A stretch of 40,528 nt of DNA. Origin: Devosiaceae bacterium MH13. Its GTDB lineage: Bacteria; Pseudomonadota; Alphaproteobacteria; Rhizobiales; MH13. The stretch's first letter is position 1. Each line of letters starts with the position of its first letter. Below the pieces are notes generated by a model, which searched no databases, was not told the DNA's origin, and worked only from the letters and a program-made list of their open reading frames with translations. This document shows positions 1 through 8,659 of the stretch, in pieces. Where the stretch lies: positions 1 to 40,528 of the forward strand of contig JAHCMG010000192.1 of the NCBI GenBank assembly GCA_019192585.1. Direction: 5' to 3'. The position numbers and the translations under genes are program-made.

Positions 1-8
1 TCACTCAT
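1..8 (-). CDS. Start of next liv gene (probably LivM-type permease), truncated by the window edge
   Basis: The minus strand reads ATGA at 8..5, so a start codon overlaps the TGA of the livH-like gene. Only the first codons are visible; identity is inferred from liv operon order. Confidence 0.4.
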
Positions 9-1018
9 ACGATACGCCCCTTAAAGATGCCCGTTGGTCGCACGAGCAGAACGATGACTAACAAAATGAAGGAGACGGCGAACTTGTACTCGGTTTCGAG
101 CAGTTGGAAGAGGCCAGCCGGTTCCCAAGCATCGGGGCCGAGATAGTCCAGCACGCGGCGGTAAGCGTAGGTCAGCCCGACCTCGGAGAAGGCGATTACA
201 AAACCGCCCACCACCGCGCCGATCGGCTGGCCAATGCCGCCAAGAATGGCGGCGGCGAACATGGGCAACAGGAGCGGGAAATAGGTGAAGGGGCGGAAGC
301 CCTTGTCGAGCCCGTATAGGACGCCGGCAATGGTCGCGAGGCCGGCGGCGATGATCCAGGTGACGGCCACCACGCGCTCGGGCTTGATGCCGGACAGGAG
401 CGCCAAGTCCTCATTGTCGGAGAACGCGCGCATCGACTTGCCCGTGCGCGTGCTTTGGAGGAACCAGAACAAAGCGGCCATCACCGCCACGGCGACGGTG
501 ATGGTGATCACCTGCGTCATTCGAAGCCCAAGGCCTTCGTCGAGCCCCGTCATCTCGCGGAACTCACGGGCCCGCAGCAAGAAGCGCGAGCCGTCAGCGA
601 AGGCGATATCACCCGTGCCGATGAAGATGCGCACCAGGCCGTTCATCATGAACATGACGCCCACCGAAGCCATGACAAAGATGACCGGGTCGACGCGCTT
701 CTCTCTGAAGTAGCGGTAGACCAGCTTATCGGTGCCGAGCACCAGCAAGGCCGTTGCCGCGATGGCGAACGGCATGGTCAGAAGCGCAACCGGGAAGATG
801 CCCAGCGAAAGCCCCGCCGCCTGGAGGCCCCAGGTGAGAAAAATCGCCACCATGGTGCCAAAGGCCATCGTGTCGCCATGGGCGAAGTTGGCGAACCGCA
901 GGATTGCGTAGATCAGCGTGATGCCAAGGGCACCCAAGGCCAGCTGTGCGCCGTAGGTGAGTGCCGGGATGAAGACGAAATTCGACATCAAAATGAAGGC
1001 GTTGGCGAAATCTGTCAT
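5..1018 (-). CDS. livH: Branched-chain amino acid/amide-type ABC transporter permease (LivH family)
   Basis: Polytopic protein with LivH-like features (GALGITLIYAILRFANFAHGD, AAAILGGIGQPIGAVVGGFVIAFSE); next to two LivG/LivF ATPases. Confidence 0.9.
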   Translation of the reverse strand: MTDFANAFILMSNFVFIPALTYGAQLALGALGITLIYAILRFANFAHGDTMAFGTMVAIFLTWGLQAAGLSLGIFPVALLTMPFAIAATALLVLGTDKLVYRYFREKRVDPVIFVMASVGVMFMMNGLVRIFIGTGDIAFADGSRFLLRAREFREMTGLDEGLGLRMTQVITITVAVAVMAALFWFLQSTRTGKSMRAFSDNEDLALLSGIKPERVVAVTWIIAAGLATIAGVLYGLDKGFRPFTYFPLLLPMFAAAILGGIGQPIGAVVGGFVIAFSEVGLTYAYRRVLDYLGPDAWEPAGLFQLLETEYKFAVSFILLVIVLLVRPTGIFKGRIV

Positions 1019-1728
1019 GATTGATCGCCCCCAAGGAATGTCGCCCGTACCTCTTTGTCAGCAAGAAGCGCGGCGCCGGTGTCTGTGTAGCGGTTCTGGC
1101 CCTGCACCAGCACATAGCCGGTGTCGGCGATTTCGAGCGCCTGGCGAGCGTTTTGCTCGACCATCAAGATTGCCACCCCGGTCTTGGCGATCTCGAGGAT
1201 GCGATCGAACAGTTCGTCCATGACGATCGGTGAGACGCCTGCGGTTGGCTCATCGAGGATCAAAAGGCTCGGTTCGGTCATCATCGCGCGGCCAACGGCC
1301 ACCTGCTGGCGCTGTCCGCCTGACAGTTCGCCCGCATGTTGGTGGCGCTTTTCATAGACCGCCGGGAACAGCTGGTAGATCTTGTCGATGACCCCGGCGC
1401 CACCATCGTCGCGCAGGAAGGCGCCCATTTGCAGGTTCTCTTCAACCGTCATGGTCGGGAAAACATTGTTGGTCTGCGGCACCAAGCCCATGCCGGCCTC
1501 AACGCGCTGTTGCGGCGGCTCGCTGGTGATGTCTTTGCCGTTTAGCGTCACCGAACCGCCGCGCAGACTCAGCATGCCGAAGATCGCTTTGATGGCTGTG
1601 GATTTGCCAGCGCCGTTGGGGCCGACGATCACCGCGACTTCGCCGCGGTCGCAGGTGATCGTGCAATCCTGCAGGATGTCGGCGGCGCCGTAGCCCCCGC
1701 GCATCTTCTCGGCCACCAGAAGGCTCAT
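1015..1728 (-). CDS. livF: Branched-chain amino acid/amide-type ABC transporter ATPase (LivF family)
   Basis: Walker A GPNGAGKST, signature LSGGQRQQVAVGRAMM, Walker B LLILDEPTAG; LivF-like length; ends overlap livH start. Confidence 0.92.
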   Translation of the reverse strand: MSLLVAEKMRGGYGAADILQDCTITCDRGEVAVIVGPNGAGKSTAIKAIFGMLSLRGGSVTLNGKDITSEPPQQRVEAGMGLVPQTNNVFPTMTVEENLQMGAFLRDDGGAGVIDKIYQLFPAVYEKRHQHAGELSGGQRQQVAVGRAMMTEPSLLILDEPTAGVSPIVMDELFDRILEIAKTGVAILMVEQNARQALEIADTGYVLVQGQNRYTDTGAALLADKEVRATFLGGDQS

Positions 1729-2552
1729 GCGCTGCCCTCCGCTGCCTTCGGCTCGGTTTGCGAAGGGGCTTGCTCTTCGTGCTTGGCGGCCTGCTTGCGG
1801 CCGATACCGAGATAGGCCTCGATCACGCGCTCGTCCTTACGCACGACGTCCGCGGGGCCCTCGACGAGCACCTTGCCTTCGGCCATCACGATCACCGGGT
1901 CGCAGAGCCGCGAGATGAACGCCATATCGTGCTCGATCATGCAGAACGTGTAGCCACGCTCCTGGTTGAGGCGGATAATGGCGTCCCCAATGGTGTTGAG
2001 GAGCGTTCGGTTGACGCCCGCACCGACCTCATCAAGGAAGACGATCTTCGCGTCGACCATCATGGTGCGGCCAAGCTCGAGGAGCTTCTTTTGGCCGCCC
2101 GATAGGTTGCCTGCACGCTCGTCCACCAGATGGGTGAGGTTGAGGAAGGCCAGGACGTCGTCGACCTTGTCGCGGATTTGTTTTTCTGAAGCGCGAACAG
2201 CTGCAGGCTTGAACCAAGCGCCCAGCAGGCTTTCGCCGGGCTGGTCCGCCGGTACCATCATCAAGTTCTCGCGCACGGTTAGCGATGAGAACTCATGGGC
2301 AATTTGGAAGGTTCGCAGCAGGCCCCGGTGGAACAGTTCATGGGCCGGCAAGCCCGTGATGTCCTCGCCATCGAGTTCCACGGTGCCCGACGTTGGCGGA
2401 AAGGCGCCGGCAATGACGTTGAACAGGGTGGTTTTGCCCGCACCATTGGGGCCGATCAGCCCGGTGATGGTGCCTGTCTTGATCTCCACAGACGCGCCAT
2501 CAACGGCGTGCACGCCGCCAAAACGCTTGTGAAGATCCGTAACGCGGATCAT
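1725..2552 (-). CDS. livG: Branched-chain amino acid/amide-type ABC transporter ATPase (LivG family)
   Basis: Walker A GPNGAGKTT, NLSGGQKKLLELGRTMM, IEHDMAFI typical of LivG; overlaps livF start. Confidence 0.92.
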   Translation of the reverse strand: MIRVTDLHKRFGGVHAVDGASVEIKTGTITGLIGPNGAGKTTLFNVIAGAFPPTSGTVELDGEDITGLPAHELFHRGLLRTFQIAHEFSSLTVRENLMMVPADQPGESLLGAWFKPAAVRASEKQIRDKVDDVLAFLNLTHLVDERAGNLSGGQKKLLELGRTMMVDAKIVFLDEVGAGVNRTLLNTIGDAIIRLNQERGYTFCMIEHDMAFISRLCDPVIVMAEGKVLVEGPADVVRKDERVIEAYLGIGRKQAAKHEEQAPSQTEPKAAEGSA

Positions 2553-2590
2553 GGCCGCTCCCTGAACGCATTACGAGAGGGGCATTCAAG

Positions 2591-2619
2591 ATGGCCGCAC
2601 CCTCGTTGGGCGCGGCCAT
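2591..2619 (-). terminator. Intercistronic hairpin between livK-like and livG genes (stabiliser/attenuator)
   Basis: Minus strand ATGGCCGC-G-CCC aacga GGG-T-GCGGCCAT. Fully paired only as minus-strand RNA (one G.U), with no U-tract. Confidence 0.55.
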
Positions 2620-2644
2620 GCATGTTTAATGCCGATGTGTGCGG

Positions 2645-3841
2645 TTAGCGTACGTTGACGGTCTCAAGTGAGCCGCTTTGCAGTTCGAACTCGTTAAATA
2701 CGCCATCGGGCTCGCCAACATCGTTGAACTCAACGCCGGTCGCGCCGACATAGTCGATCTCACCGCCAGCTGCGAGGATCTCGAGAGCTTTGGCGAGTTC
2801 ACCAGCTGCGATTGGCTCGCCCGGTGCGTTTGCAACGGCCAGCATGTTCGCGGCAGCGGCTTCGGATGTGTGGTCACCACCCGCGGCCATCGCCAGCAGG
2901 ATCAGTGCCGCAGCGTCGTAGCTCTGTCCAACGAACGGACCCTCATGGTTGACGCCAGCCGCTTCGGCGACTGCCGGCCACGGGTTGTCGTCGCCGACAG
3001 CGGAACCGGGGAGCGTGCCGAACCAGCTCTCCAGATCCGCACCGAGGTTCTCCACAAGCGAGGTGCCGAACATGCCATCGCCGCCCGCAAAAGTGTCAAA
3101 GGCGCCGGTGTCGATTGCGGAGCGGATCACGCCGAGACCGCCTTGATCGACATAACCCAGAACGACGAGTGCGTCGCCGCCGGCAGCGGCCAACGCACCG
3201 ACCTCAGCGGAATAGTCGCCGCGGCCGTCTTCGTGCGGCGCTGACAGGGTCACGGAACCGCCCATACCTTCGAATGCAGCAACGAACGCATCGGCGAAGC
3301 CTTTGCCGTAGTCGTTGTTGGTGAAGGAGACGGCGACTTCTTCAAAGCCGCGATCCATCATCACTTCAGCAAGCACCACGCCCTGGCGCGCGTCCGACGG
3401 GGCGGTGCGGAAGAACAGGCCATTGTCCTCAATCGACGACAGCGCCGGCGAAGTGGCCGACGGCGAGATGTTGACGATGCCCTGGGGGACAGTTGCGTTG
3501 TTGATGATAGCGGTGGTCACGCCCGAGCAATCGGCGCCCATGATCGCGGCAACACCTTCGGCCGAGATGAGGCGCTCAGCGGCGGCAGTTGCAGCGGCGG
3601 CGTCGATGCAGGTCGAGTCAGCGCGTACGGCCGACACAACGTGGCCGTCCAAGAACAGACCGGACTCGGTGACTTCGCTCATGGCCAACTCGGCGCCAGC
3701 GGCCATGTCGGGTGTCAGCGATTCAATCGGGCCGGAGAAGCCCAGGATGATGCCAATCTTAACCTCGTGGCCGGCAGCGAGGGCTGCGCCAGGCGCCAGC
3801 AGTGCAGCGGTGCAAAGGCCCGCGAGAAGATGCTTTTTCAT
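2645..3841 (-). CDS. livK: Branched-chain amino acid/amide-type ABC transporter substrate-binding protein
   Basis: Signal peptide MKKHLLAGLCTAALLAPGAALAAG followed by VKIGIILGFSGPIESLTPDMAAGAELA. Start moved inward from the ORF start (3883) to the signal-peptide Met. Confidence 0.9.
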   Translation of the reverse strand: MKKHLLAGLCTAALLAPGAALAAGHEVKIGIILGFSGPIESLTPDMAAGAELAMSEVTESGLFLDGHVVSAVRADSTCIDAAAATAAAERLISAEGVAAIMGADCSGVTTAIINNATVPQGIVNISPSATSPALSSIEDNGLFFRTAPSDARQGVVLAEVMMDRGFEEVAVSFTNNDYGKGFADAFVAAFEGMGGSVTLSAPHEDGRGDYSAEVGALAAAGGDALVVLGYVDQGGLGVIRSAIDTGAFDTFAGGDGMFGTSLVENLGADLESWFGTLPGSAVGDDNPWPAVAEAAGVNHEGPFVGQSYDAAALILLAMAAGGDHTSEAAAANMLAVANAPGEPIAAGELAKALEILAAGGEIDYVGATGVEFNDVGEPDGVFNEFELQSGSLETVNVR

Positions 3842-4103
3842 ATGACTGTTCCCTGTGAAGCGACGCGGCGGCGAGGCCGCCATTCTTCTTGTTGGACGCC
3901 GCTGTTTTTGTTGGTTTGAAGCGACGCGTGCTTTTCCTTAGTTCAACAGGCCAAAGCCGTGCAACCGCTTCTTGATTGCGATGGTTGATCGCGAGGCCGC
4001 TAAGGCTGTTCGCGGTTTGAGGCCGCTGAACTACTCTGGTTGCGCGGCGCGCCGACTTGTCGATTCTGAAGACGGTACAAAACCCGTGGCCCGCAACCAA
4101 CGC

Positions 4104-4120
4104 TTGGCATCGCTCTTGCT
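4104..4120 (+). promoter_or_regulatory. Candidate sigma-54 (-24/-12) promoter upstream of the amidase operon
   Basis: TTGGCATCGCTCTTGCT against YTGGCACGRNNNTTGCW: GG and GC elements at correct spacing, two mismatches; 24 bp before the ATG at 4144. Confidence 0.4.
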
Positions 4121-4143
4121 GGGCACAGCATGTGAGAAGACAA

Positions 4144-5397
4144 ATGGTTAGCGCAACATACTTCCCGCCCAGGTTCTCCGATCCGGGCCTGCTGCCGGGC
4201 GATCGGCACGGGGCGTTTGTTGCGCACGCGCCTTATCGCCCGCATGGGTATGCTGACCCGGTGCAAGGTGGTTCGCTGTCGGGCGAAACCCTGGGGGTGA
4301 AGGACTTGTATGACGTCGCGGGCTTGCGAACCGGGGCCGGCTCGCCCGCTTGGCTCGCCGATGCGCAGCCTGCCGAAGACAGTGCGCCGGTTGTCGACGC
4401 CCTTTTGGCCGCCGGTGCCCAGTTTGTGGGCAAGACGCTGACCGATGAGTTGGCGTGGAGCCTCAATGGCGAGAATGCCCACTATGGCACGCCGACCAAT
4501 GTCGCCGCGCCGGGCCGCATTCCCGGCGGCTCATCGGCCGGGTCGGCGGCTGCGGTTGCGGGCTTGCTATGCTCCATCGGGTTGGGGTCGGACACGGGCG
4601 GATCGGTCCGGCTGCCGGCCAGCTATTGCGGGCTTTGGGGGCTTCGTCCCACCCATGGCTCGATTGACCTGTCGGGCGCCGTCGCGCTGGCACCGAGCTT
4701 CGACACCGCCGGCTGGTTTACCCGCGATGCCAAGACGTTTGCGGCAGTCGGCGATGTTTTGCTTCCGCCTACGCCCAGCGACATCCAACCAACGACCTTG
4801 CTGATCGCCTCTGATCTGTTTGACCGTGTTGACGAGGCCGTGCGTGGCGACCTGCTCGCCAAAGCGGAGCTTGCCGCTGTGCGCCTCGGCTTGCTGATGC
4901 GGAAGATCACGCTTGCTGATGATGTAGGGCCCTTGGGCGGGTTGAGCGCGTGGCGGGAAGCGTTTCGCATTGTGCAATCGGCCGAAGCGTGGGCCGTCCA
5001 CGGCGACTGGGTGACCCGGGAGGAACCCGCCTTTGGCCCGGGCATCCGCGAGCGTTTCGCCATGGCGCGGGCGCTTGGGACGGACGAGGTCGCTCAGGCC
5101 AAGTCAAACCGCACGGCCATCGCCGAGCACGTTCACGGCGTCCTTTCCGGTGGCGCACTGCTGATCGTGCCCGGTGCGGCAGGGGTCGCGCCGCCACGGG
5201 GACTGGCTGGGCCGGTGCTCGATGATGTGCGCGCCCGTGCCCTTGAGATCTTGTGCACCGCCGGCCTTGCCGGCGTGCCGCAGCTGGCGCTGCCGGCGCT
5301 GGCCACACCCGATGGGCCCGTGGGCCTGGGCCTACTCGCGCCTTCTGGCGCGGACCGGCTCTTGCTGTCGCTCGCCGAAACCTTGGAGGGTCTGTGA
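4144..5397 (+). CDS. Amidase (amidase-signature family)
   Basis: VKDLYDVAG ... GKTLTDELAWSLNGENAHYGTPTNVAAPGRIPGGSSAGSAAAVAG ... GSDTGGSVRLPASYCGLWGLRPTHG, i.e. the Ser-cisSer-Lys amidase signature. Confidence 0.93.
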   Translation: MVSATYFPPRFSDPGLLPGDRHGAFVAHAPYRPHGYADPVQGGSLSGETLGVKDLYDVAGLRTGAGSPAWLADAQPAEDSAPVVDALLAAGAQFVGKTLTDELAWSLNGENAHYGTPTNVAAPGRIPGGSSAGSAAAVAGLLCSIGLGSDTGGSVRLPASYCGLWGLRPTHGSIDLSGAVALAPSFDTAGWFTRDAKTFAAVGDVLLPPTPSDIQPTTLLIASDLFDRVDEAVRGDLLAKAELAAVRLGLLMRKITLADDVGPLGGLSAWREAFRIVQSAEAWAVHGDWVTREEPAFGPGIRERFAMARALGTDEVAQAKSNRTAIAEHVHGVLSGGALLIVPGAAGVAPPRGLAGPVLDDVRARALEILCTAGLAGVPQLALPALATPDGPVGLGLLAPSGADRLLLSLAETLEGL

Positions 5398-6167
5398 CCG
5401 AGAAAGCCAGCGCGCGGCCTTTGGGCCCTAACGCGCGCAACCTTTGGCAGGTGTCCGAGGAGGCGGCCAGCCTTGTGCGGCCAAGCCGTCCGACGCGGAC
5501 CGTGACCATCGATGCCGCGCCGAAGGCATTGGAAGTCGATATCGCCCGCAGCGCGCTCATCGTCGTCGATATGCAAAACGACTTTTGCCATCCAGACGGC
5601 TGGCTGGCGGGCATTGGCGTTGATGTGACGGGTGCCGCCTCGGCCGTAGAGCCTTTGCAACGGGTGCTTGCGGCGGCGAGGCGCGTCGGCATGCCGGTCA
5701 TCTGGGTCAATTGGGGCAACCGGCCCGACTTGGCGAACATTTCGCCGGCGCTTCGGCATGTTTACGATCCGACCGGACAGGGCGGCGGCTTGGGCGATGC
5801 GGTCGGCCCACGCAAAGCGCGCGTGCTCGAAAAGGACAGTTGGGGCGCGGCCATCGTTGATGGGCTTGAGGCCGAATCGGGCGACCTGTTCGTCGACAAG
5901 TATCGCATGTCCGGCTTCTGGGACACGCCGCTTGACTCCATCTTGCGGAACCTGCGGGTCGACACGCTGTTTTTCGGCGGCGTCAACGCCGATCAGTGCG
6001 TCTACCACACGCTCGCCGATGCAAACTTCCTTGGCTACGACACGCTGATGTTCGAGGACGCGTCCGCGACCACCTCGCCCGATTTTTGCATGCAGGCAAC
6101 GCTGTACAACGCCCGGCAGATCTTTGGGTTCACCCTCACCGCCGAGGCCTTCGCCTCTGCCATGTAG
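5394..6167 (+). CDS. Isochorismatase-family cysteine hydrolase (RutB/N-carbamoyl or biuret hydrolase-like)
   Basis: ALIVVDMQNDFCHP ... KYRMSGFWDTPLDSILRNLRVDTLFFGGVNADQCVYHT; GTG start overlaps the TGA of the amidase. Confidence 0.88.
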   Translation: MTEKASARPLGPNARNLWQVSEEAASLVRPSRPTRTVTIDAAPKALEVDIARSALIVVDMQNDFCHPDGWLAGIGVDVTGAASAVEPLQRVLAAARRVGMPVIWVNWGNRPDLANISPALRHVYDPTGQGGGLGDAVGPRKARVLEKDSWGAAIVDGLEAESGDLFVDKYRMSGFWDTPLDSILRNLRVDTLFFGGVNADQCVYHTLADANFLGYDTLMFEDASATTSPDFCMQATLYNARQIFGFTLTAEAFASAM

Positions 6168-6191
6168 ACAGGACACGGAAAGACCAGACGT

Positions 6192-6653
6192 ATGACCGTT
6201 CAACTTGCACCGCCGCCCACAGCGCCCATTGCCCGGGCGCCTAAGGACCTCAAGGCCTACAAGATCAGCCCGAACGACACGAACTATTTCGCCTGCCCCG
6301 CGGACCCCGTGCAGGATGGCGTGCCGTTCACGTTCATCGTCGAAATTTACGAGAAAGGCGGCGCCACGCCGCCCAACACCCATGCGGTTGCGCACGAGTT
6401 TTTCTTCATCCTCGAGGGCACCGGCAAAGGCATCTGCGATGGGGTGGAAGTGGACCTCTCGCCGGGCTCTTCGCTCCTCATCCCGCCGGGCAAGGAGCAT
6501 GTGGTTGAGAACACCGGCGAGGGGAAGCTCTACGCTTTGTGCGCCATGGTGCCCAATGAGGCGTTCGCCGAGCTGATCCATGCGGGCCAAGAGGTGCCGC
6601 TGACCGATGATGATCTGGCGGTGATCAGCCGTTCGATGCCCAAAGCGGCCTAA
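6192..6653 (+). CDS. Cupin-domain protein
   Basis: HAVAHEFFFILEGTGKGICDGVEVDLSPGSSLLIPPGKEHVVENTGEGKLYALCAMVP, a cupin double motif. Confidence 0.88.
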   Translation: MTVQLAPPPTAPIARAPKDLKAYKISPNDTNYFACPADPVQDGVPFTFIVEIYEKGGATPPNTHAVAHEFFFILEGTGKGICDGVEVDLSPGSSLLIPPGKEHVVENTGEGKLYALCAMVPNEAFAELIHAGQEVPLTDDDLAVISRSMPKAA

Positions 6654-6662
6654 ACGCTGGGC

Positions 6663-7058
6663 ATGGAGATCAACAGGCCCGCCGTTTTGGCTGAGGTGGA
6701 GCGCGCGTTCGCCGCCTATGAGGCCGCGCTCATCGGGAACGATGTTGAGACGCTGGATGTGCTCTTCTGGCCTTCTGAGCACACCATCCGATACGGACCC
6801 GCGGAGAGCCTTTACGGGCGCGACGAGATCCTCGCCTTTCGCAAAGCGCGCCCGAGCCAGGGGTTGGAGCGGACCCTCCGGCGCACCGTAATCACGACCT
6901 TCGGAGACGCGATGGCGACGGCGAACACCGAGTTCACCCGCGATGGCTCGGAGGCCATCGGCCGCCAGTCGCAAACCTGGGTGCGACTACCGGAGGGGTG
7001 GCGGATTGTCAGCGCGCATGTCTCGCTGCGCCCGCGTGTGGAGGCGGATGCGCCATGA
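6663..7058 (+). CDS. AtzH/HpxZ-like (DUF3225, NTF2/SnoaL-fold) protein
   Basis: EVERAFAAYEAALIGNDVETLDVLFW...IRYGPAESLYGRDEILAFRKARP...SQTWVRLPEGWRIVSAHVSLRP. Confidence 0.85.
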   Translation: MEINRPAVLAEVERAFAAYEAALIGNDVETLDVLFWPSEHTIRYGPAESLYGRDEILAFRKARPSQGLERTLRRTVITTFGDAMATANTEFTRDGSEAIGRQSQTWVRLPEGWRIVSAHVSLRPRVEADAP

Positions 7059-8431
7059 GCCAAGCGGCCTCCGTGACGCTCGACCGCGCGCGCTATGACC
7101 TTGAAAGTTTCGAGGCGGCGGTGCCCGGGGTCGAATTGCTCGACGATCCGGTGACGCTGAAGCGGCGGTCGCGCGACTATTATTGGTTTAGCCCGATCGC
7201 CAAAGCGGCCCTCGATGGCATGGTCGCCGACCTCGTCGCCCTGCCGCGCAGCGTGGAGGATGTGGTAGCGATTGCCGGTGCGGCGGCGCGCTTGCGGATC
7301 CCGATAACCGTGCGCGGCTCTGGGACGGGGACCTATGGCCAGGCCGTGCCGCTGCACGGCGGCATCATCCTCGACATGTCGGCCATGGATGCTGTTTTGC
7401 ATATCGGCGCCGATGGGTTTCGGGCCCAGTCCGGCGCGCGGATTGGCGCGGTTGAGGAGGCCGCGCGGGCGCAGGGGCTTGAGCTGCGCATGCACCCTTC
7501 CACCAAGAGCTTGGCGACGATTGGCGGCTATTTTTGCGGCGGCTCCGGAGGCATCGGTTCGGTCACCTGGGGCGGGCTGCGCGAGGAAGGCAACCTGCAC
7601 GGCGCGACGGTGGTGACGCTTGAAGAGCAGCCTCAGCTGATTGCGCTTGCGGGCGTTGAAACCAACCTGATCAACCGGACGTTTGGCTCGACTGGAATCG
7701 TGGTTGACGTGGCCGCGCCGCTTGAGCCGGCCCGCCCGTGGCAGGATGTGGTGGTCAGCTTCGAGCGTTTCGATGCCGCGCTGCGCTTCGCCCATGATGT
7801 CGCCGCTGATGAGGAGATCGGCAAGCGCCTGGTCTCCTTCCATGTCGCGCAAAGCGCCCACTATTTGCGCCCCCTTCTGCCAGGGCTCGAGGCTGGGCAC
7901 TGCGCCGTCCTGTTGATGATCGATCGTCATGATCTTCCAAAACTGGATACGGGAACCGGGACGGTCATTCTCAGCGAAGCCAGCGCGGATCGTGAGGCGG
8001 ACCCGCAAAAGCTACCGATCTTCGAGATGAGCTGGGGCCACACGACCTTACACGCCATCAAGCAGGACCGCTCGATCTCCTATCTGCAGACGCTGTTTCC
8101 GCCGGGCCGGATCATCGAGACGGCAACGGCGATGCACTACGCGCTGGGCGATGAGCTGCCGCTGCATATGGAGTTCATCCGCTATGAGGGGCAGCTCGCC
8201 GCCAACGGGGCGCAACTTTGGCCCTACACATCGCCGCAGCGGCTTGCTGAGATCATCGCGCTCCACGAAGGTCACGGGGTTCCGGTGGCGAACCCGCATG
8301 TGTTCACCGTCGAAGAAGGTTCGCGCCACAAGCGGGTGCCCGGCGATCAGCTGGCGTTCAAAGCGCGTGTCGATCCGCACGGCCTGCTCAACCCAGGGAA
8401 GATGGCGAGCTATCAGCCCGTAAAGCCTTAG
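7055..8431 (+). CDS. FAD-binding (PCMH/GlcD-type) oxidoreductase
   Basis: LPRSVEDVVAIAGAAARLRIPITVRGSGTGTYGQAVPLHGGIILDMS ... DPHGLLNPGKM; ATGA overlap with the upstream gene gives start 7055. Confidence 0.9.
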   Translation: MSQAASVTLDRARYDLESFEAAVPGVELLDDPVTLKRRSRDYYWFSPIAKAALDGMVADLVALPRSVEDVVAIAGAAARLRIPITVRGSGTGTYGQAVPLHGGIILDMSAMDAVLHIGADGFRAQSGARIGAVEEAARAQGLELRMHPSTKSLATIGGYFCGGSGGIGSVTWGGLREEGNLHGATVVTLEEQPQLIALAGVETNLINRTFGSTGIVVDVAAPLEPARPWQDVVVSFERFDAALRFAHDVAADEEIGKRLVSFHVAQSAHYLRPLLPGLEAGHCAVLLMIDRHDLPKLDTGTGTVILSEASADREADPQKLPIFEMSWGHTTLHAIKQDRSISYLQTLFPPGRIIETATAMHYALGDELPLHMEFIRYEGQLAANGAQLWPYTSPQRLAEIIALHEGHGVPVANPHVFTVEEGSRHKRVPGDQLAFKARVDPHGLLNPGKMASYQPVKP

Positions 8432-8659
8432 GGCCGCACCCAGCCTGCCTGCTTTTTAGGCAGATTTGGAGGCACCAAGAAGGAATTTTGGGCATGGCGC
8501 GATATTGTGCGGTTAACGACTGGTTACCGCGTTGCGCGACCCCAAACTCCTGCATACCCTCCCGTCAGCTTTTGCCTGGATGGTCGCTCTGTGCGCCCGT
8601 TCACGGTGCGCTTGCATAGTTCTCGGCGCCGTTTGGGTGCCACTCAAGGAGGAAAGAGA

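Noticed and set aside
3860-3880. GGCGGC-gag-GCCGCC hairpin in the liv leader
   Set aside because: Short GC hairpin expected by chance at this GC content; no T-tract or other regulatory context.
3961-4040. CAACC...GGTTG inverted repeat as an NtrC enhancer near the candidate sigma-54 promoter
   Set aside because: Does not match the NtrC consensus (TGCACC-N5-GGTGCA), and the spacing is too long.
5133-6974. 613-aa minus-strand ORF
   Set aside because: Antisense to amidase, cysteine hydrolase, cupin and AtzH-like genes. Composition (Arg/His/Gly-rich, no motif) is typical of the spurious antisense frame in GC-rich coding DNA.
6812-8008. 398-aa minus-strand ORF
   Set aside because: Antisense shadow of the FAD oxidase and AtzH-like genes; no recognisable domain.
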